Shown: piece after piece, positions 42,886-53,900 of the stretch
How the letters are laid out: each line of letters begins with the position of its first letter
How positions within the stretch are numbered: position 1 is the stretch's first letter
Source: Eunapius fragilis
Lineage: Eukaryota; Porifera; Demospongiae; Spongillida; Spongillidae
Reading direction: 5' to 3'
NCBI GenBank assembly: GCA_963681505.1
Contig: OY811971.1
Location: 2,531,730-2,595,729 of the forward strand
Length of the DNA stretch: 64,000 nt
Translations under genes and position numbers: made by a program
Notes under the pieces: model-generated
Seen by the model: only the letters and a program-made list of their open reading frames with translations
What the model was told of the DNA's origin: nothing
Database searches by the model: none

Positions 42886-43307
42886 AGGGGAACTTCCTCG
42901 ATAGGTGAGGGTGGAGTGTGTGATAGTGAGGGTGGAATGTGTGATTGGTGAGGGTGGTATTTGTGATTGGTGAGGGTGGAGTGTAATTAGTGAGGGTGGA
43001 GTGTGTGATTAGTGAGGGTGGAGTGTGATTGGTGAGGGTGGGGTGGATGAGGTGAGATAAGTTTGATCAATGTAACAAGACATGTGAGAGGGAACATGAG
43101 CGAAGTGCTTGTTGATGTCATTGTGGTTGGAAGTCTTCTTGTATTACACATATGGTACATCTGTGTTAGTGTTGCCATGTAGTCAGTAGCACTTGGAGAA
43201 CTTGTAACCTCACTGCCTGTAACCATGGCTACAGCTGCTATACATGTAACCATAGCTACAGCTGCCATGCCTGTTATCCCTGTAACCATGGCTACCCCTT
43301 CCACACC

Positions 43308-43689
43308 CTGATCGCCATGCCGACAGCCTCCTCCCCCTTTTTGAGCACCAGGAAACACAAGGCAGCTGCTGTAGTGGAGGGTACCTCACTTGGAACACAG
43401 CGGTGAAGTGAAGATGGAAGGGCCAAGACACAAGACAGCAGCAGAGGCCTTTCAATGGTGGCCAGGAGTAGCCATTCCTCTGTGTCTGGTGTGTGTGCTG
43501 CTGTGGGCGTGTCTCCATTCAACCTGTTCTCTGGAATGGGTGGCAAGAGTTCAAAGGTGACTGAGACTGACCTGTGGAAGGAGGGGGAAGAGGAGGAGGA
43601 GGGGCCAGAGGCGGAGCCTTGGGATGGAGGAGTGATATATGAAGCTGTCATGACCAAGGATGGCTTCATATATCCATCCAAAGAAGATA
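43308..43689 (+). pseudogene. NBN-like: Nibrin-like exon e, unit of copy F (acceptor lost)
   Basis: The acceptor region CACACCAGTTAGGCTGATC is shortened to CACACCCTGATC, so the AG is gone. TGA follows CACAGCGG. The 3' half is open from 43455 to PSKED and a GTGAGA donor. Confidence 0.45.
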
Positions 43690-43699
43690 GTGAGATCTG

Positions 43700-44068
43700 A
43701 GAGATCTGTGATTGGTGAGGGTGGTGTGATTGGTGAAGGTGGTGTGATTAGTGAGGGTGGTGTTTGTGATTGATGAGGGTGGAGTGTGTGACTGGTGAAG
43801 GTGGTGTGTGATTGGTGAGGGTGGTGTGATTCGTGAGGGTGGTGTGATTAGTGAGAGTGGTGTTTGTGATTGGTGAGGGTGGAGTGTGATTGGTGAGGGT
43901 GGAGTGTGTGACTGGTGAAGGTGGTGTGTGATTAGTGAGGGTGGTGTTTGTGATTGGTGAGGGTGGAGTGTGTGATTGGTGAGGGTGGAGTGTGTGATTA
44001 GTGAGGGTGGAGTGTGTGATTAGTGAAGGTGGAGTGTGTGATTGGTGAGGGTGGAGTGTGATTGGAAA
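43700..44068 (+). repeat. Minisatellite after exon e of unit F
   Basis: TGATTGGTGAGGGTGGAGTG units, joined at AAAGGATT to the poly-G repeat. Confidence 0.92.
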
Positions 44069-44370
44069 GGATTTAGGAGGGGGCACGAATGGTGGGTGTG
44101 GGGTGCTGTTGGATTCTGGCCCGATACAAAAAGCTAAAGCGAGGGATGGGGGGGGGGGGGGGGGGGGGGCTATCGGCTTCGGGCCTGATACAGAAAAAAA
44201 GGGGGGAGGGGGGGGAGGTATGATCGCGTATCGGGGGGCCAGGGTTATAGTACAGTTCTGTGTGCGGGTATCAATAGGCAGCGCAAGTGTGCAGCTATTA
44301 TTATAAAATGCGGCCCGAAAAGTTATGAATTTTTAAATGGAGCGGGGGGGGGGGGGGGGGGGGGCACATC
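44069..44370 (+). mobile_element. Poly-G repeat insertion, 5' truncated by a deletion
   Basis: It starts at GGATTTAGGAGGGGGCACG. The preceding CAGCGGTGGATCCA is missing and the minisatellite abuts at the shared bases GGATT. G runs at 44147-44169 and 44344-44364. Confidence 0.6.
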
Positions 44371-44588
44371 TTGATGTCATTGTGGTTGGAACTCTTTTGG
44401 TATGCCCGATATGGTACATCTCCGTTAGTGTGGCTGTGTATGTGCATGTAGGTAAGGTCACATAGGGTGGGGTATAAAGTTTGTGGGTGTGGTCTGCAGT
44501 GGAAGTCATATCCCTCCTCCCCATCCCTCCTAGGTGCCCAGAGGTGCCTGTCTGAGCTCATCACATGAGCGTGCCCCTCCTCCCCTAG

Positions 44589-45364
44589 AATGTGTGGAGG
44601 TGGTGAGACTGGTTGTGGTGATCCGGGGGAGAGACAAGGTCCCAGAGAAGGTGACAGCAATAGTGAGAGTGAGGGACTGAGAGACTTCAAGCGCTTCAGA
44701 AAGGTGCTGCATAAGGGTTAATGATGAGAGTGGGAATGTGGCAGAGGTATTTTGAGGGTTAAAGATGAAGGTTGTATGTCATAACCTCTGAGCATATTAC
44801 TGATTCCAAGCAATACAATAGAAGTGTAACCTCCCAGCGTCATCCCAACGTCATCTAAATTATATATTGCTCATGGGTGACACATGTGATGCTACAGCCA
44901 TGGTGTTAAATTACACTCTTGTTCATTGCACTTATAGTCACATGCCTACAATCCCATTGGCTCCCAATACTCTGGCCCAAGTGGTCAATAGTTTGTGTAG
45001 AAGTGTCTCCATACCATAGTTCAAAGTTAGCACAATGTAAACCATTTGTTGCTATGGTGATCTGGGTCAAGGACCATGCTGCAAGGTCGTGATGATGGTG
45101 CTGGGAGGGTGTAGTGGTGATCATATGATAAAGCTTTTTAAAATTAGGTTGGCAGCACAGGGTTAACACAGATGCCAAGGATTGTGGGGCTGGTGGAGCA
45201 CGTAGAGACGTCAGCTGAGTCCAACAGTGGTTGATGGAGCAGGAGGAGGGGGTGAGTGTCACTATGTGTGGGTGTGGCCAAACATCACATGACTGCCTGC
45301 CCCTTTTTTTAGAGAGAACCTTCTGAGGATGAGGCAGAGATTGATGGTTTAGGTTCACTTGAGT
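44589..45364 (+). pseudogene. NBN-like: Nibrin-like exons c, a, b, unit of copy F
   Basis: Exon c is 44589-44703 (frameshift GACAGCAATAG, weak CTAG acceptor). Exon a is 45172-45251, with one base lost in GCTGAGTCC. Exon b starts at 45314, with ACATTT lost near 45345. All three exons are broken. Confidence 0.6.
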
Positions 45365-45399
45365 GTATCGTTCATGTTACGATCACACCATTGTATCGT

Positions 45400-45760
45400 T
45401 ACGTTATTAGGGAGGTAGCTTAGGGTGATGAAGCATGTACACACACATATTTCTATTACATTGGTTGCATGTTATGGTTCAAGCTAATAGAACTACTTAA
45501 GCCACTAAACAAATCACGTGCACATGGCCAATATGATGACGTGTTTGATCCTCTAAGTTATGAATACACTAGGTTCATCGTGGTTGAAGAATCCGTGGGT
45601 GTGACCAGGGTCTGGGGTCGAGAGTACGCTAATACCGTACCCGATAACACGTGTCTTTGAGCCTTCTAAGTCATACAGACTCAGGCTGAGGTACAGGCTG
45701 CTGGAAGAGAGAGGAAAACCGGTCAGTCCAGTCAATGTGCATTAGTCAATAGGACCTGCG
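45400..45760 (+). promoter_or_regulatory. Diverged 5' flank of zinc-finger gene G (distal part)
   Basis: It carries ACACGTGTCTTTGAGCCTTC and TACAGACTCAGGCTGAGGTA, an older relative of the ACGTGTCTATTCGCCTTTCA flank of units A-F. The related flank recurs at 50300-50950 and 55381-55650. It resumes after the hAT element at 46735. Confidence 0.45.
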
Positions 45761-46726
45761 CAGTGGCGTAGCGAGGGGGGGAGGGTGGGACATATGTCCC
45801 CGGGCGCAGGGGTTTAGGGGCGCCAAAATAGCACAGATAATTATCGCGTTACGCGAACGGGCCCGCGGGGCGCGGGCACATCTTGAGTCTTGTTAACAAA
45901 CATCTGCACTCGATCTGCACGCAAACTTTTTAATTTTTTCTAATCACCGACATTGAAGATACGGTACTGATACAATCGTCACCTCCATAATCCGTTGAAT
46001 AAACAGTTCCAACTTCAGGGTTCTCGCTCGCTGCCATTGTGAGCCTGTTATGCACAGGCTCACAATGGAGTGAGCGGTTAGCCATTATCGTACAGACAGG
46101 TACACATAGCGCCAGTCATATATAGAGGGGTTGCAGTGTCATCCCGGGAAGGTTCCAATAGCAATAACAATCGCCGCCATGTTGTTTGGTGCCCTAACCA
46201 TCGATAAGTGTCGAGCACGTACGTTCACGTACGTGACACGCATTTATAAACTATGACGTTTAAAAGTTAGGACACCAAAAAACATGGCGGCGACACCAAA
46301 CAAACATGGCGGCGACACCAAACAAACATGGCGGCAACCTTCCCGTGATGACACTGCAACCCCTCTATAGCGCAAGGGTAGTTTTGCGGGGGCGGATACT
46401 TCCTCAATGTAAACGATTGAATGTACGTGCGAAGGCATAGGTTGCTTGCGGAAGCAAATGCAGTGTATGCGAAAGTATCATGTTTTTGTGGCTTAAAAAG
46501 TGCTAAAGTTGCAAAGCGGCTGGGGCTCCGCCCCAGACCCTTTCGGTGAGCTTTGCATACCCCCTTGCTGGTATGATCGAGGCCCGGCATATCTCTCTCC
46601 GCCCTTGCAGCTGCCTACCAACCCTCGCTGCAAAATCCTAGATCCACCCCTTTATTTGTAGGGGGGGGGGGGGGCGCCATTATTGCATTATGTCCCCGGG
46701 CGCTCAACCACCACACTACGCCACTG
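45761..46726. mobile_element. 966-bp non-autonomous hAT element with perfect 8-bp target duplication
   Basis: CAGTGGCGTAGCGAGG at the left, ACACTACGCCACTG at the right, flanked by GACCTGCG (45753-45760 and 46727-46734). Subterminal GTCCCCGGGCGC blocks are also inverted. It holds a MITE at 46121-46369 and a perfect hairpin at 46034-46068 (15-base stem CCATTGTGAGCCTGT, 5-base loop). No transposase. Confidence 0.88.
46121..46369. mobile_element. Nested MITE with TA-type ends and ATGGCGGC tandem repeats
   Basis: 34-base termini (TATAGAGGGGTTGCAGTGTC and 14 more) with one mismatch at 46121-46154 and 46336-46369. TA flanks would fit a Tc1/mariner-like insertion. Inside the right arm CAAACATGGCGGCGACACCA is repeated about three times; the left arm holds one inverted counterpart (GCCGCCATGTTGTTTGGTG). 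Confidence 0.75.
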
Positions 46727-46734
46727 GACCTGCG

Positions 46735-47613
46735 TTCATAGATATAAACGTGCAAGAACGAGCGAAAATGAAGTTAGCTATTAAAATTATAAATGATTAG
46801 ATTGCATGGCGCTTGTTTGTTACACCCTAATTGCTGTTTGAAACTTTGAATGCTGTCATAGTCTCAGTGGTGGACCTAGGAAGACTGGAGGGAGAGAGAC
46901 AATTATGTAACGTACATCCCTTTATGCCGTCCGCTCAAAGGGTGTGGGAGGGAGGTACGTGGATGCGGCACCCTTTTGGGTGGGATTCAATTGGAACATA
47001 GTACTACTAATACTTAAAGTCCTTGTCAAGCCTAATTTTTAACACCAGGCTAGGTCCATGAAATTTAGATTCCAAAATCTACGTTGCACCACACAATAAT
47101 AGGCCTATATTGTCACGCGTTCAGATTTCCTTAGAAGTGATCAGTGCGCCCTACAGATGCCGGCAAACACGACGACCTCCTAGAACGTTAGTGGTACTGA
47201 TGAAAACTACGTTTTTTTTTTTGCTAAGCGTTTAAGTCACCTATTTTAATTTTAATATTCAAAATCTTTTTTGTTATACCTCAAATTATAGAGATCATTA
47301 GTAAACTTTTTATCGTTTCTAGCGAACACTTTCAATCAGAAAAAGGTGTTGACTATTGCCATACCTCAAGTGGTTATCAATCAGATGTAACTAGCCCACT
47401 TGGTTATTATGTCTGGACAAGGATAAAACATAACATATTACAGACAAAAGTATTGCTTCTATAGCCTGCTGAGATTTGGGCGCTATACTATAACAATTGA
47501 TGGGTAATTTTGTTTTGGGATTAAATTACATGCCCCGCCCCCATTTGAGTGTCATAAAACGTAAATTAGTGTTTTTGCTATTAACTGCCACATATATAGC
47601 TCACCCAAGGAAG
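46735..47613 (+). promoter_or_regulatory. 5' flank of zinc-finger gene G, proximal part
   Basis: It continues the flank after the hAT insertion (GCGCTTGTTTGTTAC, GCACCCTTTTGGGTG). From about 47000 to 47500 it is AT-rich sequence without a counterpart in units A-F. It ends in the leader CTCACCCAAGGAAGATGAGC. Confidence 0.4.
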
Positions 47614-48162
47614 ATGAGCACAGCTGCAAAAAAGCACAAGTGTCTTGAATGTGGGAAGGCATTTGGTCATAAGGGAGCTCTGACAAGACACATGGTTGTT
47701 CATACACATGAAAAGAACTATCAGTGTCTTGAATGTGGGAAGGCATTTGGTCGTAATGAAACTCTGACAAGGCACATGGTTGTCCATACACATGAAAAGA
47801 ACTATCAGTGTTCTGAATGTGGGAAGGCATTTGGACAAAAGGGAGCTCTGAAGAAGCACATGGCTGTTCACACAGGAGCCACAAGATTCAAGTGTACTAT
47901 TTGCAACAAACAGTATTCCTACAGAGAAAGTCTCACATACCATATGATGGTCCACAGCAATGATCGACCTTACAAGTGTTTCTGCAGGAAATCTTTCAGG
48001 TCCATTTCTGCTCTGAAAAGGCATGGCAGAAAACATCTTGGTGAGAAATTAAGATGTCCCTCCGAAGGATGTGACAAGAAATATGTGACCAAGAATGGTT
48101 TGAAGCATCATCTCCAGTACTGCCCCTACTCCCAAGATCCAGCGGCAATTAACAATGCATGA
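47614..48162 (+). CDS. C2H2 zinc-finger protein, copy G (first finger intact)
   Basis: 182 residues from the ATG of MSTAAKKHKC. The open frame extends upstream to 47497, but the family start is at 47614. The first finger is complete here (KCLECGKAF, helix HKGALTR), followed by RNETLTR and QKGALKK and the three constant fingers. Linkers are THEKN. Compared with copies A-F it has nine more bases in finger 1 and no run of identical fingers. I read it as closer to the ancestral form. Intact. Confidence 0.86.
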   Translation: MSTAAKKHKCLECGKAFGHKGALTRHMVVHTHEKNYQCLECGKAFGRNETLTRHMVVHTHEKNYQCSECGKAFGQKGALKKHMAVHTGATRFKCTICNKQYSYRESLTYHMMVHSNDRPYKCFCRKSFRSISALKRHGRKHLGEKLRCPSEGCDKKYVTKNGLKHHLQYCPYSQDPAAINNA

Positions 48163-48299
48163 TACATGAAATTGTCTACACATTACTGCATAACATGAAA
48201 CTGAATGTAATTTTGTTGCTCAGTAATATACATGCAATATGTGCAATTTTTTTTTGCATTTTTATCTAGTCTTTATTACCTGTAACCATGGCTACCCAC

Positions 48300-48720
48300 G
48301 CCTGTCCTGTTAGGCTGATCGCCATGCCGACAGCCTCCTCCCCCTTTTTGAGCACCAGGAAACTCAAGGCCATTGCTATCAGTCCTTGTTATATCTGTAA
48401 CCATGGCTACCTTTGGCACACCTTTTAACAAGTAACCATGGCTACCTCTGAGACACTGTTTAACCAGTAACCACGGTTACCACTACCACACTTGTTAGAT
48501 GAGTGGGTGTTTTGGCGGCCCTGGGGCACTTTGAGAACTTGACGACTGCCGAGTGAACAGGTTTTTATGTCGCCAGGTGAAGCGACATTGTGTGACCCCT
48601 GGCCCCGCCCACTAAACCACTGTTCAAACCAACGGGGATTCCCTTCCTAGCGTGATGGATGGGAAAGAGGATCAGGTCACACCTAAGGAGACAAGGCATG
48701 CTCCCAAGATGGCTACCTGA
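48300..48720 (+). pseudogene. Exon e start fragment and exon d, unit of copy G
   Basis: 48312-48370 is only the first part of exon e (GCCATGCCGACAGCCTCC) joined to the CCATGGCTAC cluster. Exon d is 48577-48720: it is longer than in other units and reads VMDGKEDQVTPKETRHAPK before a stop, but has an in-frame TAA after GPAH. Confidence 0.4.
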
Positions 48721-48729
48721 TGTGAAGGG

Positions 48730-49225
48730 GAACATATCCTCAGGGTGATTGGTGAGGGTGATGTGTGATTGGTGAGGGTGATGTGTGATTGGTGAGGGTG
48801 GTGTGTGTGATTGTGTGGGTGGAGTGTGATAGTAGATGAGGGTTGTGTGTAACTGGTGTTTGGAGGTAATTGGTGAGGGTGGAGTGTGTGGTGAGGGTGG
48901 AGTGTGTGATTGGTGAGGGTGGAGTGTGTGATTGGTGAGGGTGGAGTGTGTGATTGGTGAGGGTGGAGTGTGTGATTGGTGAGGGTGGAGTGTATGATTG
49001 GTGAGGGTGGAGTGTGTGATTGGTGAGGGTGGAGTGTGATTGGTGAGGGTTGAGTGTGATAGTGAGGGTGGTGTTTGTGATTGATGAGGTGGGAGTTGTG
49101 TGATTGATGAGGTGGGAGTTGTGTGATCGGTGAGGTTGGAGTGATTGGTGATGGTGGAGTGTGATTAGTGAGGGTGGTGTTTGTGATTGGTGAGGGTGGA
49201 GTGTGTGATTGGTCAGGGTGCAGTT
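48730..49225 (+). repeat. Minisatellite, unit of copy G
   Basis: TGATTGGTGAGGGTGGAGTG units, among the most regular in the window (48890-49050). Confidence 0.93.
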
Positions 49226-49429
49226 TGATCAATGGAACAAGACATGAGGGACAAGCAGTAGTGAGAGCATCAAACTGAAAGACTTCAAACACTGCAGAAA
49301 TGTGCAGCATAAGGGTTAAATATTAAGCAAAAGGAAGTGGTCTAATACCATACCCCTCCTCCCCATCCCTCCTAGGTACCAGAGGTGCCTGTCTGAGCAC
49401 ATCACATGAGCGTGCCCCTCCTCCCCCAG

Positions 49430-50276
49430 AATGTGTGGAGGTGGTGAGACTGGTTGTGGTGGTCTGGGGGAGAGACAAGGTCCCAGAGAAGGTGACAAGC
49501 AGTAGTGAGAGCGAGGGACTGAGAAACTTCAAGTGCTTCAGAAAGGTGCAGCATAAGGGTTAAAGATGAGGGTGGGAAGGTGAGGATTAAGGATGCAAGA
49601 GGGAAGATAATTAATGAAGGTTGTATGTCATAACCTCAGAGCATATTACTGAGTCCAGCAATTGAATAGCAGTGTAACCTCCCCCGTCCCTCCTGGGTAC
49701 CCAGAGGTGCCTGTCTTAGCTCATCACATGAGCGTGCCCCTCCTCCTCCAGAATGTGTGGAGGTGGTGAGACTGGTTGTGGTGGTCCGGGAGACAAGCAG
49801 CAGTGAGAGCATCAAACTGAAAGACTTCAAGCACTGCAGAAATGTGCAGCATAAGGGTTAAAGATTAGGGTGGGAAGGTGAGTTTGTACGTCATAACCTC
49901 TGAGCATTTTACTGATTCCAGGTGAACAAGAATGCAATTTAATACCATGGCTGTAGTCACCCATGAGAAACTTGAATAATTATGAGGTTTAGATGAAGCT
50001 GGGAGGTAAAACAATTGCATTGCACTTATAATCACATGTCTACAATCCCATTGGCTCCCAATACTCACAGGGTTAACACAAATGCCAAGGATTGTGGGGC
50101 TGGTGGAGCATGTAGAGACGTCAGCTGAAGTCCAACAGTGGTTGATGGAGCAGGAGAAGGGGGTGAGTGTCACTATGGGTGGGTGTGGCCAACATCACAT
50201 GACTGCCTCTGTCCTTTTTTTGAGAGAACCTTCTGAGGATGAGGCAGAGATTGATGACATTTTTAGGTTCACTTGA
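49430..50276 (+). CDS. NBN-like: Nibrin-like exons c, c', a, b: best preserved copy
   Basis: Exon c 49430-49545 is fully open (CVEVVRLVVVV ... SSSESEGLRNFKCFRK, then GTGCAG). A second exon c' 49752-49843 is also open, shorter, and ends KLKDFKHCRN. Exon a is 50082-50162, open, with a GTGAGT donor. Exon b is 50223-50276, with REPSEDEAEIDDIFRFT and stop, but its acceptor TTAG has become TTTG. Introns after c and after a are phase 0, so the parts join in frame. In NBN this tail binds MRE11 (RNFKCFRK region) and ATM (acidic DDIF end). The acceptor loss argues against function, unless another AG is used. Confidence 0.6.
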
Positions 50277-50299
50277 GTGTACCGTCCATGTTATAATCA

Positions 50300-50952
50300 C
50301 ACCATTGTATCATTACGTCATTATGAGGTTGATCAAGCATGTACCTTGCTACACACATGTTTCTATTACATTGGTTGGTTCAAGCGCGTTATGGTTCAGC
50401 TCAAGCCACTAAAGAAAATCAAGTGCACATGGCCAATAAGATGACATGTTTGAAATCAAATCAGGTGTTTGATAAACTGCTCCATGTTATGAATACACTA
50501 GGTTCATGGAGGTGGAACCGGGCATGGATGGTTACGTCAAGTCATGAATCTCTGGGTGTAACCCGTGTCTGGGGTCGAGAGTATATATAGGTAATACGTG
50601 TCTTTGCGCCTTCTAAGTCATACAGACTCAGGCTGAGGTACAGGCAGCTGGAAGAGAGAAGAAAACCGGTCAGTCCAGTCAATACATTATTTTATAGGAC
50701 TTGCTTATAAAGATGTTAACTTGCAAGAACGAGCGAAAGTGAAGTAAGTAGGTCTGAGACCTAAAATTAAATATATATAGACTGGCGCTATTTGTTACTA
50801 GTACCATGGCTCCGTTCACCCCTGCTGTTCGAAACTTTGAATGCTGTCGAGACATTTATCTAACGTACATCCCTTTATGCAGTCTGCTCAAGCAATGTGG
50901 GAGGGAGGTAGGGGGATGTGGCACCCTTTTGGGTGAAACATAGTACTAATAA
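50300..50952 (+). promoter_or_regulatory. Orphan 5' flank (type G) left of the Ginger-like transposon
   Basis: It matches 45400-47000 (ACGTGTCTTTGCGCCTTC, GGCTGAGGTACAGGC, TGCAAGAACGAGCGAAAGTG, GCACCCTTTTGGGTG). No zinc-finger gene follows; instead the transposon begins at 50953. Confidence 0.45.
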
Positions 50953-53900
50953 TGTTAGGCGCAAATTGTGAATTTGCGCAATTTATAAATTGCGCTGCGC
51001 ATTATATGAATCCACATAGTGCGCAACAATTTATAAATCGTTGCGCAAACTGTGAATCGTAATGTGCACGGTCCGTTTTTTAAATTGCGCAACGTGCGCA
51101 ATTTATGATTTGTGAAGTTCTGCAACCTAGAAGCAATATAAAACATCTGGTGTGTGTGTTGGGGGGGGGGGGGGGCATGCTCTTATTATTGAATGGTCTC
51201 TGTTACCCTCGATTTTCTTTCTAATAAGTGCATAATTCCAATACGTATGAAGTCCTAAGAAAGGTAGTGTGCCCATTCTGCTCAGATATTAGTATGTTAG
51301 TATACTTTATACAGACACATTCACTTGTATCATATATGGTCCATTTATAAACTGAATCACAACCATGACAATTGTAAGAGACAACCTATAGTGTATTAAG
51401 GGTGCTTATCAACTAAGCAGACTGTTTCTCCCTAGCAATGCACACTTTACATTTCCAGTCATTACTATCATCATTAAATACTGTTTGGGGAATGTTTTCA
51501 CATGACTCGTGGTACCATTCCTTGCAGCCAGTGCACTGAGCCATCCGTTCCTCACCATCATCTGGGGGATGCGACAGTGACAGTATACATACAAATACTC
51601 TGTCTTAGGCTTTCCTGGTTGGATGTTTTTTGAAGGGAATAGTGTCATTTGTTGATTTTTCAAACATTCTATGAAATGTGGTCTTAACTTATCCTGCTCA
51701 TAGTAATGGCTTGCTGGGTTCAATCCAAATGCCAAATCAGTAGCAAATGCTATTGCAAATACTCCACAGTCTGATGATCCAATCTGACTTTGAGTTTTCG
51801 GAACTCTTGCTGTAATCCGTGAGCTGCTACAGCACAACAAAGCAGCAATTTGCATCTTTACATCCATAGGGTATTGTAGAGAATTTGCTGTCAAACACAT
51901 TAACAGAAAAGGATTGAGTGTGCTGAACTGTAATCCAATGGTTCCATCCTGCATTAAGTATTTGAATGAAGGACTCTCTTGTAACAGGAAATGATAAGTT
52001 CTGCCCTAGCAAAGTGCTATACAACCCACACAAGGAAGGAAATTGGGAGGATAAAAGTGATGATGCTGCATCCATGTGCGTATCATCAAGCCAATCCCCA
52101 CTTTGAACTGATTTGATCATTGTGGCTTCGGTCTTGTGCTTGACAGTTTTGACACGCTTTCTGTTCCTCTTTACCTTCAACTCATTCATATCATCACAAT
52201 CATCAGCCCCAGTTACTCTACACTCCTCATCCCCATCAGCTGTTTCATGGCACTCCTTATTTGTACAAGCACGCTTTGGATGGCAGTGACTTGTACAATA
52301 ACCTCCAAATTCTTTACAAGGACAATGCCTATTCTTGCATCCTTTTGTACAATTGCATTTCAACTGGTCCTTCTTGGTTCTAGCAGCTTCCCTAAGGCTT
52401 AAGGTAGGTAGCTTAGAACTGTCTGCACTATACTTGAAAGGGACAGACCCGGTGTAAGGCATTAGCTCACCACTTGGATAACAAGTTGATATAATTCCAT
52501 TTTCACACCTCATCATACAGAAGTAAGACGTACATGTAGATGTAGATAGAAAGTTTAAGAATAGACAAACACAGACAAAAAAAAACTCACTGAAGACGGT
52601 AATGATCATTCTTAGCCTCCAAAATATAGCACAGCAAGCGAAGCATATCAGTTGACGATCGTTCATTTCTGGGTATCCTTACTGTGACACTATCTCCTGC
52701 AGAATACGTTTTGATTTGATGACGTTTGCGCTTGGCATACTGGATCTTCATTCGTTCTGCATTTTTTCGATACTCATTGTCGGCTTCTTCTCTAGTCTTT
52801 AGATGACGGGTGCTGGTTGTAAGTGTAGCCGATGGTGATGTCACTCTTGGTTCACTGAAAGGTTATATCATTATACTATGCGACATATTATGTTGTCATG
52901 CACGACAAACCTTATAACTGGAGAATGATCTGAATGTGAGACTGAAGATTGACTTGGAAGTGATAGAACTTCATCAGGAGATGCAGAAGACAATGAAATC
53001 TTTGAAGGGGGAGTTGAATGAAGCAAAGAATTGAATACAGGAACTGTAAAACATTTGGCATCCCTAAAATGGTGTGATAAAATGGCAACAGCATTTATTA
53101 GATGAGTCAAACCTTACATGGTTGCAGATACTTGTTTATCAGATATTGGTGACTGAGCAGGTAACAGATGACACAGAGGTGATGACGGCAGAGCTGAAGG
53201 TGAAGATGCAAGTTGCAGACTTGAAACTGGTGATTGAACTTCTGGGATTGATAAGGGACTTCTTGATGGTGGTAACATTTGAGGAGATGAGTGAGGAGAA
53301 GCAATGTTTTCATCATCACCTGCAGTGGATGAACATATAGTTATTCAGGAAAGCCATGTTCATGTACCAGTATACAATTGATCACCTAGCTCAATTGTGT
53401 TTTATGCATATCATGTACTGACTGTTTAAATTGCTTCTATGCGCTTCTTGATATGAAGCATTCGATAGAAATGGCATACGTGATATTATATGGCATCCTA
53501 ACCTGTGGCAATGAGATCTGCAACATCTTCCTCCAAGATACAAGGGTTCTTTCCCTTTGGAAGTTCAGCAAATGGAGTTGTTCTTGGAGGTTGCCCAAAA
53601 ACCACTTCATAGGGGCTTTTTTTCAAAGTGCGGCATACTTGAGTATTAAGATTGTCTGCAGTAGAATGTGACATGAACATTGAATAAATTAATTAATTTG
53701 TTCAACTTACATTGAATGCGAGCCAACCAATCAGACCATTGCACATCTCCAGATTCCTTCCTCTCATTTTTCATTGCCTGAATCTGCATTTCTACAAGAT
53801 GATTACCTTTTTCAACCAACCCTTGTGACTGCGAGTGACGAGGACGCCCATTGATTATAACAACCTCTCCCGGCCATGATCGAACAACTTCTTTCACAAT

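Noticed and set aside
46244..46590. Open frames in 46.2-46.6 kb (RRHVCLVSPPC and similar)
   Set aside because: They arise from the ATGGCGGC tandem repeat and hAT sequence, with no supporting signals.
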